Assembly (NCBI RefSeq): GCF_001983935.1
Contig: NZ_CP017641.1
Coordinates: 8,358,001 to 8,422,000, forward strand
Source of the DNA: Fuerstiella marisgermanici
Lineage (GTDB): Bacteria; Planctomycetota; Planctomycetia; Planctomycetales; Planctomycetaceae
Direction of reading: 5' to 3'
DNA length: 64,000 nucleotides
The position numbers and the translations under genes were made by a program. Shown one piece after another: positions 45,726 through 55,384 of the stretch. A model generated the notes under the pieces. That model was given only the letters and a program-made list of their open reading frames with translations. It searched no databases and was not told where the DNA came from. Positions within the stretch are counted from its first letter, which is position 1; every line of letters begins with the position of its first letter.

Positions 45726-47252
45726 CTACCTGGCGGGTGGCTGATACCAGTCCGGTGTGCCGAACCAGTCGTGCATTTCCTTTTCGAACGGAGCGAACAC
45801 TTCGCGCGGTTCGAGGAATTCGCCACGGTCACCGGTTTCTACGATCCACGTGTCCAGAGCCGCTCGTAAACGCAGCAGCGCTGCCTGATGGATCGGATCA
45901 TCCGACTCAGTCAGGTTCGTGATTTCATGCGGATCGCTTTCCGTGTCGAACAATTGTTCGTCGGGTAACGGCGTCATCAGGTCTGCGGCCGCTCCTTGCA
46001 GCCGGCCTTCTGCGACCAGCTTTCGCATCAGTGGCTTCACGGCGAAGCACTTTTCTTTGTAGCGGTTCAGTGACAAGAATCCCTGGTTCGGTTGCCCGGC
46101 GTTCGGCTGCCCCGGCTTGGGGCGGTAGTTTCGAAGATAGTGATACCGCTTATCGCGAACCGACCGAATTCGGTTTTCCGTTTCGTCGATACGATCACGA
46201 GCTCCAAACGCGTACGTTCGCGGTGGGTCGACGGTGGTTCCCATGAACCGGCGACTTTGCATGGCCGCCGGTCGTTCAATGCCCGCAAAGTTCAGCGTGG
46301 TCGCCGTGACATCAAGCAGGCTGATAACATTTTCGTTAACCGTGCCCGGCTGATACTGCGGTGGAGCGGGGAAGTTTTTGGGCCAGTGAATGATCATCGG
46401 CACGTGCAGGCCGGTATCCCAGCACCAGTGAATGCCGCGAGCTTCCAGGCGGCCGTTGTCTCCAAAGAATATCACAATCGTGTTATCGGCTGTGCCGTCT
46501 TTCTGTAGCTGCTCTAAAATCCAGCCGATGCGAACGTCCATCCCCGAGACTGAATTCAAATAGCGAGCCCACTCTTCGCGGACGATCGGGTGGTCGGGAT
46601 AGTATGGCGGCGGAGTCACGTTTTCCGGAGTGGCAATCTTTGGGTGCCATTCTTCGCCGACCCATTTAGCGCGAGGTTTTTCGGCAGTGCGACGGTCGTA
46701 GATGTCGTATTCGATTTCCGGCGTGTTGACCTGCGCGAAGAACGGTTGATTGTCTTTCAGTTGCGACCACGAGTTCGTGTCGTAGACCGGGCCTTCATTG
46801 ACGAAGTTCAGATCCAGCTTGCCGGTGCCGACGACTCTGTCGCCAATGTCCACGATGTTGGCCGTCAGATAGCCCGCATCCTTTAAGCGATGCGTTAAAG
46901 GTCGCACACCTTCCGGTAGACGATAGTCGTCGTCGCGATGAGACCTCATGTGATGCATGTCGGTCGTCGTCTGATACATCCCCGTCATAAAGGCGGATCG
47001 GCTGGGTGCGCAAACCGGTGACGTGGAAAACACTCGAGTGAACCTGACGCCGTCAGCGGCCAGCGCATCCAGGTTGGGCGTGCGCACGTTTTTGGCACCG
47101 TAGCAGCCCAGGTCCAGCTTTAGGTTTTCACCGACGATCCACAGAATGTTCGGCCGCGTTGGCGGTTCTGTGGCTGCGTGGATCCGAGCACCATTGCCGA
47201 TGTGCACGACGAGAACTGCAAATAGAAACGGCAACAAAGAATATCGCGGCAC
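45726..47252 (-). CDS. Sulfatase (S1 family), exported
   Basis: A 508-residue enzyme with a signal peptide (SLLPFLFAVLVVHIGNG). The formylglycine motif is intact: CAPSRSAFMTGMY with Cys81. NILWIVGENLKLDLGCYG has GEN where DD is usual at the metal site, a form also seen in iduronate-2-sulfatase-like proteins. VVIFFGDNGR is the later metal-site motif. The C-terminal ESDPHEITNL resembles the DPxE motif of planctomycete sulfatases. It would remove sulfate esters from glycans in the periplasm, provided the anaerobic-independent FGly-generating enzyme is present elsewhere. It forms a same-strand pair with the PhyH gene. Confidence 0.92.
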   Translation of the reverse strand: MPRYSLLPFLFAVLVVHIGNGARIHAATEPPTRPNILWIVGENLKLDLGCYGAKNVRTPNLDALAADGVRFTRVFSTSPVCAPSRSAFMTGMYQTTTDMHHMRSHRDDDYRLPEGVRPLTHRLKDAGYLTANIVDIGDRVVGTGKLDLNFVNEGPVYDTNSWSQLKDNQPFFAQVNTPEIEYDIYDRRTAEKPRAKWVGEEWHPKIATPENVTPPPYYPDHPIVREEWARYLNSVSGMDVRIGWILEQLQKDGTADNTIVIFFGDNGRLEARGIHWCWDTGLHVPMIIHWPKNFPAPPQYQPGTVNENVISLLDVTATTLNFAGIERPAAMQSRRFMGTTVDPPRTYAFGARDRIDETENRIRSVRDKRYHYLRNYRPKPGQPNAGQPNQGFLSLNRYKEKCFAVKPLMRKLVAEGRLQGAAADLMTPLPDEQLFDTESDPHEITNLTESDDPIHQAALLRLRAALDTWIVETGDRGEFLEPREVFAPFEKEMHDWFGTPDWYQPPAR

Positions 47253-47322
47253 AATCGGTCACCTTTGAAAAATGATAGAAATGGGCGTTGGTTGGCGATG
47301 CGGTAATTCTGTGAAGAACGAC

Positions 47323-48054
47323 TCACTTCAAAAAGGGGACGCCCAGATGCAGAAGTGTATTCGTGTCCGGATTCAAAATGGGTTCGCTCGAATACTGAGT
47401 CACGTAGGCTCGGCGCATCTTGTCTGTGGTGTTGGCGCCGCTGCGGTGAAAGGTGAGGGAACTGAAGACCACCAGGCTTCCCGCCGGAACGATCGCCGGG
47501 ATGCCTTCTTCTGTCCCGAAATAGCCAACCTTGTCCCCTGTCTGCGGATCTTGAATGTGTTCCACGCGCGACCGGATCCCGCACTTCGACCACGGCAGCA
47601 CGTACGCGGTTCCGTTTTCAACGGTCATGTCGTCGACGGCGGCCCATACGGTTACGTATGGCTTGTGGTTGAAGTCCAGATATCCGCTGTCCTGGTGCCA
47701 CGAAAAGCTAATGCCCTGCTCCGCCGCCTTCGCGACGTATTGGTCGTAGAACAGAAAGGCCGTATCGCCAATCGTCGCTTTGCACACTCCGGCCATCAGA
47801 TCGCTGAACACGTATTCGGAAAGTCGAGGTGCCTGATCATACTTTTTGGCAATGTGATACCGCTTGCCGCGATGGCTGATGTGGATGTGGTCAGTGCCCA
47901 GTCGATCCATTTCCTGGTGCATCAGTTCGATCAGATGATCACACGAATCACGCAGAATCTTCAGATGCTCCTCGCCGATCGCGTTTTCCAGAATAAAATA
48001 GCCCTCCCGCTGGTATTGCTGGCGGTGATCGTCGGTGATAAGCGAATTCGTCAC
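47323..48054 (-). CDS. Phytanoyl-CoA dioxygenase (PhyH) family oxygenase
   Basis: A 243-residue Fe(II)/2-oxoglutarate oxygenase. The iron-binding triad is complete: His120 and Asp122 in [10 protein letters not shown] and His203 in [24 protein letters not shown] is the usual central block, and a basic residue in RRAYVTQYS could hold 2-oxoglutarate. The substrate in bacteria is not known and need not be phytanoyl-CoA. The sulfatase gene follows 70 bases downstream on the same strand, so they may form an operon for degradation of an organic sulfate. That link is inference. Confidence 0.92.
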   Translation of the reverse strand: MTNSLITDDHRQQYQREGYFILENAIGEEHLKILRDSCDHLIELMHQEMDRLGTDHIHISHRGKRYHIAKKYDQAPRLSEYVFSDLMAGVCKATIGDTAFLFYDQYVAKAAEQGISFSWHQDSGYLDFNHKPYVTVWAAVDDMTVENGTAYVLPWSKCGIRSRVEHIQDPQTGDKVGYFGTEEGIPAIVPAGSLVVFSSLTFHRSGANTTDKMRRAYVTQYSSEPILNPDTNTLLHLGVPFLK

Positions 48055-48445
48055 GCGGGGCTTCTCGCAATCGGGGGCAAAAGAGCGGCGATGGTGGCTC
48101 GAGTTTAGCCCGATGCAAAGCGGAATCGAAGGGAGTGAAGGCCTGTTTTGACGAAGGAATCAGCCTCACCGTCGCCTCAGAATCGTCTTAACCAACCCAG
48201 ACAATTCGGCATAAGTCGCTTCCATCGTTGCATTTGGGTTCTTGCGGCACCACCATGCCGGTTGCGGGGTTTAATCAAATACAGATCGAACCTTCACAAC
48301 TGTCCGGTCGCCAGCCACACTTCAACATCCAGGCGTACGATGGGCTGCGGGGCCGCCCAGTCTTTTCGGCGATGGCCTGAAAAGGCCGAGCTGCCAAAAC
48401 GCCTCCTGACCAAACAGACTTCAGCAAGCAAAAGCCAAGCCCGCT
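48055..48445. other. Intergenic region, 391 bp, no gene seen
   Basis: It lies between the divergent PhyH and PilM-like genes. Short open frames overlap in several registers with no convincing start. A hairpin GGCCTGAAAAGGCC sits near 48374. It presumably contains both promoters. Confidence 0.5.
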
Positions 48446-49930
48446 ATGCCAGATACACTTGTCATCGAATGGGACCGCGATCAGCTGATCGCCGCAACGG
48501 GATCGGCCGGCAGTTCGACGGTCAAACTCAAGTCGGCCGTTACGGTCGACCGTCAAAACGGCCAGTTGCTGCCTGCTGAGATCGGTGAAGAACTACGAAA
48601 GGCTCTTTCGGCCGAAGGCATCGCAGCCACAGAAGCGATTGTGGTTCTGCCTCGCGAGCTGGTGACGTTTAATCGTGTTGAGCTGCCGAACTTAAGCGAC
48701 GCGGAAATCCCAGACATTGTCGCTCTGCAGGCGGCCACGCGGTTGACCGTGCCTGTCGACAGTGTGTGCCTGGACTTCTCACCGCTGCCGATCACGCCCG
48801 GCGCGGAGACTCGTGAAGTCCTTTTGGTCACGGTCCCGAAAAAGCACATCAGCGAAGTTCGTGAATGTCTGGCTGTGTGCGACCTTCAACTGGTTGGTGT
48901 ACGAATCAGTTCGTTCGGCGTGGCTGCGTCGGTTGTGCATGCCGGAGTTGTTTCGAAGACGGCCGCCAGCAGTTCCGTCGAAGCGATTGTGGCGATGGGG
49001 TCGGATTCGATCGAACTGATCATGATGACCGGCCACAGTGTCGCGTTTTCACACAGCGGTGCTTCGTGGACATCGTTGGACGGAGTCGAACAGGCGGTGC
49101 GAGCCGAAATCTCGCGAGCTCGTCTGGCCGCGTCTGAAGACATGGGCGACTACAAAGTTCAGCGACTGATGCTGATTGGCAGTCCGGAACTTACGGCCGC
49201 CGTACCGGATTCCATTTCGAAGCGGTTGAACGATGCCGAAGTCGTGCGAATCGATCCTCAAGGCACGCTGCTGACCTGCACAGTGCCCGAAGGTTTGATT
49301 TCTTCGGACATGCTTGCCATTGCCGGAGTCATTGCGAACTTCGAGACGTCGTCTGTGGAGTCGGTGGACCTTGTTAATCCGCGGAAGGCACCTGAGAAAA
49401 AGGACTATAGCCGTCTGCGGAATCTGACTATTGTCGGCGTTACGGCATTAGCATTGGTTGGCGGCTGGAAATGGCGCACAGACAAAGTGAACGCCATCAA
49501 TGAAGCGACGGAAGCTCTGAAAGACGAATCCAGTGAGATGCAGGAAGCCTACAAGCTGGCAAAAAATGAACTGATGTTAGATCGCAATCTGACGGAATGG
49601 ACGGATCGCGATATTAACTGGTTGGATGAGATGCAGAAACTTAAGGACCTGATGGGCGGGACGGACCGCGTCTACATCAAGCAGTTTAAGTTTGGCGTCC
49701 GCAAGGGTGACTACGTGGCTTCGATTGAAGCGGAAGGTTTTGCGAAGTCGCGTCGTGACATCGAAGATCTTCAGAGGGTTCTTACAGAAGCCGGTTACGA
49801 GGTTGCTCCCAGCGAGATTACTCCCAGCCTGCGAGATCCGAATTACGCGATGGAGTTGAATCTGGAAGTGAGTATTCCGGAGACAAAGCCACAGCCGGCC
49901 GGGCAGAAATCACAGCAAGCGAAAACGTAA
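48446..49930 (+). CDS. PilM/PilN-like type IV pilus or type II secretion assembly protein
   Basis: A 494-residue protein that looks like a fusion. Residues about 1-310 have an actin-like (PilM/GspL cytoplasmic) pattern, with VLPRELVTFNRVELPNLSDA and IPDIVALQAATRLTVPVDS. A transmembrane helix lies at about 325-342 (LTIVGVTALALVGGWKW), followed by a PilN/GspL-like periplasmic part with a short coiled coil and a ferredoxin-like fold near 385-475 (RKGDYVASIEAEGFAKSRRD). The next gene encodes a PilO-like partner 42 bases away. The rest of the secretion apparatus is not in the window. Confidence 0.75.
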   Translation: MPDTLVIEWDRDQLIAATGSAGSSTVKLKSAVTVDRQNGQLLPAEIGEELRKALSAEGIAATEAIVVLPRELVTFNRVELPNLSDAEIPDIVALQAATRLTVPVDSVCLDFSPLPITPGAETREVLLVTVPKKHISEVRECLAVCDLQLVGVRISSFGVAASVVHAGVVSKTAASSSVEAIVAMGSDSIELIMMTGHSVAFSHSGASWTSLDGVEQAVRAEISRARLAASEDMGDYKVQRLMLIGSPELTAAVPDSISKRLNDAEVVRIDPQGTLLTCTVPEGLISSDMLAIAGVIANFETSSVESVDLVNPRKAPEKKDYSRLRNLTIVGVTALALVGGWKWRTDKVNAINEATEALKDESSEMQEAYKLAKNELMLDRNLTEWTDRDINWLDEMQKLKDLMGGTDRVYIKQFKFGVRKGDYVASIEAEGFAKSRRDIEDLQRVLTEAGYEVAPSEITPSLRDPNYAMELNLEVSIPETKPQPAGQKSQQAKT

Positions 49931-49972
49931 AGCAAAAGCAAAAACATAAACCGAGAATCGGTGTTAGAGATA

Positions 49973-51715
49973 ATGGACGAAAAGAAACGAACAAAAGTAC
50001 TCGGCGGTGTTCTGGCAGTTGTGCTGGGCTTTGGTTTGGTACGCCCCGACCAACGGCTGATGGAACCGGTGCGCGAAGCTGAACGCAGCTACAGCAACGC
50101 AGCAGGTACGTACGAACGCGAAGAAGCCAAACAGATGGAGCTGATGGTTGCGCGGAATCGTATTGAACAGGGGCGAAAAAGCAGCCTGCCGCCGCGCGTT
50201 TCTGACGCTCAACGACTGTATCAGACGTGGATTACGAACCTGGCTGAACAGTGCAAGTTCTCCATCCAACAGATCGCTCCCGGCGGCACGCGGCCACTGA
50301 AGGGGCAGTATTCCACGGTTGACGTGCTGGTCGAAGCCGAAACCGATCTGGATGGGCTCAGCCGGTTTCTGCATTTGTTCGATCAGGCCGATCTGATGCA
50401 CCGAGTTTCAGCGTTGGAAATCACAAGCACGGGTTCCAGCGGCAACCCTCGCATCGAAGTCAAATTCACAGCGGAAGGGCTTAGCGTTGATGGCAGCCCG
50501 CAGAAGTCTGATGTGTTCGCTCGCACAAGGTTGCCGGAGGCCATCTCGGCAGAAGCTACGGAAGTCACTGTTGCCGAAGCAGCCGACTTTCCCAAGGCAG
50601 CTCCGTTTCGAGTTCAATTGGGCCGCGAAATGGTCAACGTGACGGCCATCGATCCGAAAGACAACAAGTGGACGGTTGAACGAGGGCTCGACGGAACTCA
50701 AGCCGTGGCACATGCGGCCAATGATGTTGTGCAGATGTTTCCGGTATCGCCAGCGAAGCAGGACGTGGCGTTCGCCGACTACGAATCACTGCTTAATTCA
50801 TCGCCATTCACCAAACCCGCGGTTCCCAAAGTTTACAAGCCGCGACTGGCGTCAGTGTCGGACAAAACAGTGGCACCTGGTGACGTCGTCGAAATGACGG
50901 CCAAGGCGGAAGATATTAATCCCGACGTCGGCACGGCAATGTTTGAGTTGGCGGACAACGTCGACGGCATGACACTGGATCCGGAGACCGGCGAGTTCAA
51001 GTGGGAGATTCCCAATGATGTCGAACCAAAAAAATACGAAACCACCTTCATCCTGACTCAAAAGAATAACCCGGATTTGAAGGTCGAGAAAAAGGTCGCG
51101 ATCACTGTTCAGTTGCCAAACGGAGACCCCGAAGTCACCGTGCCTGAGAAAGCGGTCGTCGTGCTCGGACGCGACTTCACCTTGGATGTCGAAGCGAAAG
51201 ATGATGGCGAGTCGGCTGCGTTGAAGTTTTCTTTCGAAGGCGACGTGCCTGAGGGGCTGAAGATTGACGAAACGACCGGACAGCTTTCCTGGAGTCCGCC
51301 TAAAACGTTCAGCCCCGGCGACTACCCGGTCACGGTGAAAGTGACTGACGGCGGCAGCCCGGCCAAAAGTGCGACGGCAGGCACGACTCTGACGGTCACC
51401 GACGATTACGCCGCGCTCACTTTGTTTACCGGAGCAGTGGCTTTGGATGGAGAACAGGTGGCATGGTTTCGGAATCTGGCCACAAAGGCACTTCCGGAGC
51501 TGAAAGTTGGCGATCGTCTTACGGCGGCCGAGATTGATGCGGAAATCGTCGAAATCGAATCCCGGCATGTGCTGCTAAAAGATGCCGCCGGGATCTGGAA
51601 GCTGAAACTAGGCGACAATCTGCGGGATCGAGTGCTGATTGAACCGGCACCGGGCTCAGACACGGCCGCGCCCACAGCAGAACTGAAGACTTCTGCACCA
51701 GCTGAAGGTGCGTAA
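49973..51715 (+). CDS. PilO-like membrane protein with C-terminal Ig/cadherin-like repeats
   Basis: 580 residues from the ATG at 49973. A GTG at 49961 would add four. A transmembrane helix (GGVLAVVLGFGLV) is followed by a coiled coil and a PilO/GspM-like domain (about residues 60-160, TWITNLAEQCKFSIQQIAP and VLVEAETDLDGLSRFLHLF). Residues about 295-475 hold two putative Ig (He_PIG-type) repeats, seen as MTLDPETGEFKWEIPNDVEP and LKIDETTGQLSWSPPKTFSP. The extra repeats are unusual for PilO and may reach other envelope parts. The gene follows the PilM/N-like gene. Confidence 0.75.
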   Translation: MDEKKRTKVLGGVLAVVLGFGLVRPDQRLMEPVREAERSYSNAAGTYEREEAKQMELMVARNRIEQGRKSSLPPRVSDAQRLYQTWITNLAEQCKFSIQQIAPGGTRPLKGQYSTVDVLVEAETDLDGLSRFLHLFDQADLMHRVSALEITSTGSSGNPRIEVKFTAEGLSVDGSPQKSDVFARTRLPEAISAEATEVTVAEAADFPKAAPFRVQLGREMVNVTAIDPKDNKWTVERGLDGTQAVAHAANDVVQMFPVSPAKQDVAFADYESLLNSSPFTKPAVPKVYKPRLASVSDKTVAPGDVVEMTAKAEDINPDVGTAMFELADNVDGMTLDPETGEFKWEIPNDVEPKKYETTFILTQKNNPDLKVEKKVAITVQLPNGDPEVTVPEKAVVVLGRDFTLDVEAKDDGESAALKFSFEGDVPEGLKIDETTGQLSWSPPKTFSPGDYPVTVKVTDGGSPAKSATAGTTLTVTDDYAALTLFTGAVALDGEQVAWFRNLATKALPELKVGDRLTAAEIDAEIVEIESRHVLLKDAAGIWKLKLGDNLRDRVLIEPAPGSDTAAPTAELKTSAPAEGA

Positions 51716-52086
51716 CGCAGTCACGAGAGTTCGAAGCTTCTGCGGCGGTCTGTCAGTTGTCGGCCGGCGGGTCCGGCATGAATTGCCGATTATTCGACGA
51801 CTCGGTCGAGCCAGACCTGCAGCCGAGGCGGGGGCATTCGGCAGGAACTGCAGTCGAATCGAAAGCGCGAGATGCTCTTATCAGCATTCGGCGTTCATGC
51901 CGCGTATTTTGCTAAAACGAGTGTAGGTCGTCGGTCGCGGGAAACGTACAAAACGTGTCCCTCCTGTTCTGTCGTCTGTGATTGGTGCTCAGTTGAGTTC
52001 TTCATTAGACGACGGAAACGCATCGCTTCCTCCTGTCGACACGTCAGGCTGAAGCGCCTCCACTGGAATCGCAAGAGCATCCCGAC
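51716..52086. other. Intergenic region, 371 bp, no gene seen
   Basis: It lies between two same-strand genes. The open frames here lack start signals and family features. No strong hairpin is evident. Confidence 0.45.
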
Positions 52087-52902
52087 ATGCTGACGACATC
52101 TCAAAAACTCATCGCGATGACATTGCTTTCAACGGCAATCACTGGTTGCTGCTTTCCTGGCCGGAATTCAGTGAATGAGCACCTTTCGGCCAGCCAGCTT
52201 CGATCGCAGGAACTGTTCGCAGAGAACGAACAGCTTCTGATGGCGCAGACGCAACAGCAGCAGATGATTGCCGGCCTTGAGCAGGAACGCCAAATGGTGG
52301 CTCAGCATCTGGGTCAGGTCGAGCATCAGTTAAGCACAGCCAATACGCGCATCGACAACCTGCTGGCGGAACGCGGCGAACTCAAAGAACGCTACGCTCA
52401 GGTGCTGAGCGATACCACATCCGACGGCCTCACCACCGGGCTGCCGATGGCAGAAGTTCCCGGCTTTGAATTCGACCCGTTAACCGGACTCAGTAAGTTT
52501 CCGGAAGACGTGTTGTTCGATTTGGGGAGTGCCGAGATTCGTCCAGAAGCGTTCAACGTGCTGAAAAACTTTGCTCAGCAAGTCACGTCCGGTGCCGCCG
52601 ATGGTCAGCGCGTACTGATTGTGGGCCACACCGATGATCAGCCGATCGCCAGGGGCTCAACCTATCAGAAGCACCCGACAAACTGGCATCTTTCCACGGA
52701 CCGCGCCGATCAGGTGATTCTGGAACTGCAAAAGCTGGGAATCACACCGGAACGCATGGCCGCGATGGGTTACAGCAAGTTTCAGCCGCTGGAATCCAGC
52801 ACGGACGAAACGTCACGGCAGCGTAATCGGCGAGTCGAGCTGTACATCGTTCCCGCGTCCACAAACATGGCTGCCTGGGATCCGGTACGCTCACTGAATT
52901 AG
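52087..52902 (+). CDS. OmpA-family lipoprotein
   Basis: A 271-residue lipoprotein. The signal peptide ends in a lipobox-like LLSTAITGCC (Cys21). Residues about 40-110 form a coiled coil (NEQLLMAQTQQQQMIAGLEQ). Residues about 140-260 are an OmpA-type peptidoglycan-binding domain, with LIVGHTDDQPIA carrying the conserved aspartate, LSTDRADQVILELQKLGI, and the closing QRNRRVELYIVP arginines. It should tether the outer membrane to peptidoglycan. Planctomycetes were long thought to lack peptidoglycan but do make it. Confidence 0.93.
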   Translation: MLTTSQKLIAMTLLSTAITGCCFPGRNSVNEHLSASQLRSQELFAENEQLLMAQTQQQQMIAGLEQERQMVAQHLGQVEHQLSTANTRIDNLLAERGELKERYAQVLSDTTSDGLTTGLPMAEVPGFEFDPLTGLSKFPEDVLFDLGSAEIRPEAFNVLKNFAQQVTSGAADGQRVLIVGHTDDQPIARGSTYQKHPTNWHLSTDRADQVILELQKLGITPERMAAMGYSKFQPLESSTDETSRQRNRRVELYIVPASTNMAAWDPVRSLN

Positions 52903-52998
52903 CGTTCCTTGCAGTCGACGCGTTTGGCCGACAGACTACGCAACGCATGACGGCATGATCTCCGTCGCGTGGTTTTCTGTTATCGAAAAGGCCTTGTT

Positions 52999-53760
52999 GT
53001 GTCGCAAACCGATTTTTCTGATCTTCCCGAACGGCTTGACGTGATTGCCGTCGGTGCTCATCCCGACGATGTTGAAATCGCCTGTGGCGGTACGCTGGCA
53101 AACATGGTGCGTGACGGGCTGCGAGTTGGAATTGTCGACCTGACAGACGGCGAACCAACTCCGCTAAGCCCCGGTCCGGAAGTGCGACTGGAAGAAGCTC
53201 GTCGCGCGGCTGAGGTGTTGGGGGTGCAGGTTCGGGAAACACTCACACTTCCCAATCGTCGGTTGTTTGACGGATTCGACGAACGCGTGGCCCTTGCGAA
53301 AGTGTTTCGCCGCTATCGACCTCGCCTGGTCATGGGCATTGCAGAAAAAACGCCCATGGCGTCGCCTGACCACTGGCAGGCCATGCAGATCACAGACGCC
53401 GCCATTTTTTATTCGCGGCTGACAAAATGGGACGAGCACTTCGAAAACCTGCCCGTTCATCGTATTGAAAAGCAGATTTGGTATCCTCTGGGCCTGCAGA
53501 ACCTTAGCCTTCCCGAAGGTGGCGGGCGATTTGTGTCCGACATTTCCGAGACGCTGGACGTGAAACTGGAATCGATTCGAGCCTATCGAACTCAGTTTCC
53601 ACCGGAAAAGCAGCGCGTGTTTCAGTTGGTGGAAAGTCAGAACCGTCTGTTAGGGACCACGGCTGGTTTTTCCGCCGGAGAGATGCTGATTTCTGCCACG
53701 ACGCTGGGAATTCGCAACGTGTTTGACACAATTTGCGGATTGCAGCCTCACAAGCCGTAA
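52999..53760 (+). CDS. PIG-L/BshB1-like N-acetylglucosamine-malate deacetylase
   Basis: 253 residues from the GTG at 52999, preceded by AAAGG. The frame is open from 52969. The zinc-binding motif [14 protein letters not shown] and the distal [18 protein letters not shown] match the PIG-L family. [20 protein letters not shown] resembles BshB1 of bacillithiol synthesis, the enzyme that deacetylates GlcNAc-malate. No bshA or bshC is present nearby, so bacillithiol itself is inferred only from likeness. It is followed by the PP2C gene in the same direction. Confidence 0.9.
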   Translation: MSQTDFSDLPERLDVIAVGAHPDDVEIACGGTLANMVRDGLRVGIVDLTDGEPTPLSPGPEVRLEEARRAAEVLGVQVRETLTLPNRRLFDGFDERVALAKVFRRYRPRLVMGIAEKTPMASPDHWQAMQITDAAIFYSRLTKWDEHFENLPVHRIEKQIWYPLGLQNLSLPEGGGRFVSDISETLDVKLESIRAYRTQFPPEKQRVFQLVESQNRLLGTTAGFSAGEMLISATTLGIRNVFDTICGLQPHKP

Positions 53761-53832
53761 CAATTCTTCAGTCACCTACCGACCTTCAATCAGACAACAG
53801 ATGCTCTCCGGCAGGCATCAGCGGACCATTTC

Positions 53833-54573
53833 ATGCTCTCGATTCGTACAGGCCACGTCAGCATCACGGGGAACTTCCGTGAAAACAACGAAGACAATTA
53901 CTACATCGACAATGACCAGCGGTTCTTTATCGTCGCTGACGGCATGGGCGGTCAGAATGCCGGCGAGAAAGCGAGTGCAATTGCCGTTGAGGTGATTCCT
54001 CGCGAATTGCAGCAGCTTTTGGATTTCTCTGGCGGACCGAAAGCGGCCACCGTGGAGGCAATTGACCGCGCGGTCGAGCAAGCCAACTCAGAAATCATGG
54101 CGCTTAGCGAAGTTGATCCCTCCGTCAGAAACATGGGCACTACCGTAGTGCTGCTTGTTCGCGCTGGAAACAATTTCTACATCGGGGGAGTTGGCGACAG
54201 CCGTGTGTATCAGCTTCGCAAGTCGAAGATGGAACAGCTGACCAAAGATCATTCGTTAACCCAGGCACTGCTGGAAGCCGGCACGATTAACGAGGAAGAA
54301 GCGAAGACGCATCGTTATCGCAACGTGCTGTATCGCTACCTTGGCACGAAGGACGGCGCGTCCGGCACAGAAGCAGTCGAAGTTCGGCCAACCGCTGGTG
54401 ATCGTTACTTTCTGTGTTCGGATGGAATCACAGATGGCATTGATGACGACACCATTCAGAAACTGCTTTCCGCATCCGACGATCCTCAACAGGTCGCGGA
54501 GTCGCTGGTCAAGGCAGCTCAGGAAGGCGGTTCACGCGACAATATCACCGGCGTTGTGGTGATGGTCGACTGA
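53833..54573 (+). CDS. PP2C-type (PPM) serine/threonine phosphatase
   Basis: A 246-residue metal-dependent phosphatase with complete motifs: GNFRENNEDNYY, VADGMGGQNAGEKASAIA and VGDSRVYQLRKSKMEQLTKD, plus the C-terminal SCSDGI-type stretch YFLCSDGITDGIDDD and GGSRDNITGVVV. The metal-binding aspartates are the D in NNED, DG in VADGMGG, DG in CSDG and the D in RDN. It should reverse phosphorylation by Ser/Thr kinases such as the one at 29711. The two genes are 24 kb apart, so pairing is speculative. The gap before the SET gene contains no gene. Confidence 0.95.
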   Translation: MLSIRTGHVSITGNFRENNEDNYYIDNDQRFFIVADGMGGQNAGEKASAIAVEVIPRELQQLLDFSGGPKAATVEAIDRAVEQANSEIMALSEVDPSVRNMGTTVVLLVRAGNNFYIGGVGDSRVYQLRKSKMEQLTKDHSLTQALLEAGTINEEEAKTHRYRNVLYRYLGTKDGASGTEAVEVRPTAGDRYFLCSDGITDGIDDDTIQKLLSASDDPQQVAESLVKAAQEGGSRDNITGVVVMVD

Positions 54574-54769
54574 CGCCGTCGTTTTTATTATTGTTCCCTT
54601 GCGGGCATTCGGTTCGCAACGTTCCGCGAAGCGCTGCGGAGCAATAAGAAGCGTTCGGGCCACAAGCCAGGCTTTATGAATCGCCTCGCTTCTTCGCTTG
54701 CGGCACCAATGACGTTGGAACGCCCTCGTTACGTTGTCCTATTCCTGTTCAGGGAGCTCAGAAACTCTT

Positions 54770-55186
54770 ATGCCGATTTACACGTCTCCTCACATTGAAG
54801 TGAAACAAACAAAGGGCAAAGGTCGAGGCGTCTTTGCACGGTCCTTCATTCCTGAAGGCACTGAGTTCGAACGCGTGCCTGTGATCGTCATGCCCGACGC
54901 TGAAGTGTTGGGGCCGGAGGGATCCGTGTTGGCCAACTACGTGTTCGAATGGGGCCGTGGCACGGTCGCAATGGCGCTTGGGTTTGGTTCGATGTATAAC
55001 CACTCGTACTCTGCGAACGCTCGTTACGACGACGTCGGTCGGCAAACGAAGGTGTATACCGCGCTGCGAGACATTCTGCCTGGGGAAGAAATTACCATCA
55101 ACTACAACGGTGATGAGAACGATATGTCGCCCGTTGGGTTTGAGGTGGATGAGGAAGTTCCGAGTCAGGAACCGGTGTCCGCTTAG
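54770..55186 (+). CDS. SET-domain protein (lysine methyltransferase-like)
   Basis: 138 residues from the ATG at 54770. Nearly the whole protein is one SET domain: VKQTKGKGRGVFARSFIPEG at the N-terminus, then MYNHSYSANARYD with the NHS-type AdoMet-binding motif, and GEEITINYNGDEN with the catalytic tyrosine. The post-SET cysteine cluster is absent. Bacterial SET proteins are thought to methylate proteins, but targets are rarely known. The C-terminal tail is acidic. A ribosome site, AGGGAGC, lies 13 bases upstream. Confidence 0.9.
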   Translation: MPIYTSPHIEVKQTKGKGRGVFARSFIPEGTEFERVPVIVMPDAEVLGPEGSVLANYVFEWGRGTVAMALGFGSMYNHSYSANARYDDVGRQTKVYTALRDILPGEEITINYNGDENDMSPVGFEVDEEVPSQEPVSA

Positions 55187-55384
55187 TTGGCCGCTTCTGC
55201 GGGTTTATCAGGCTGAAGAAGATCGTGCGGCAGTTTCTCCCGGATGGACGAATTGGCTTAGTTCCCGAAATGGTGGCGTTGAACTGGCGGCTGCCCCGCG
55301 TACGATGCGGCGAGGACTTCAAAACCCTCAATATTCCGCAGGCATCCAGCAGACAGGCCGTCTGCCACAACGGGAACAGCGAGC

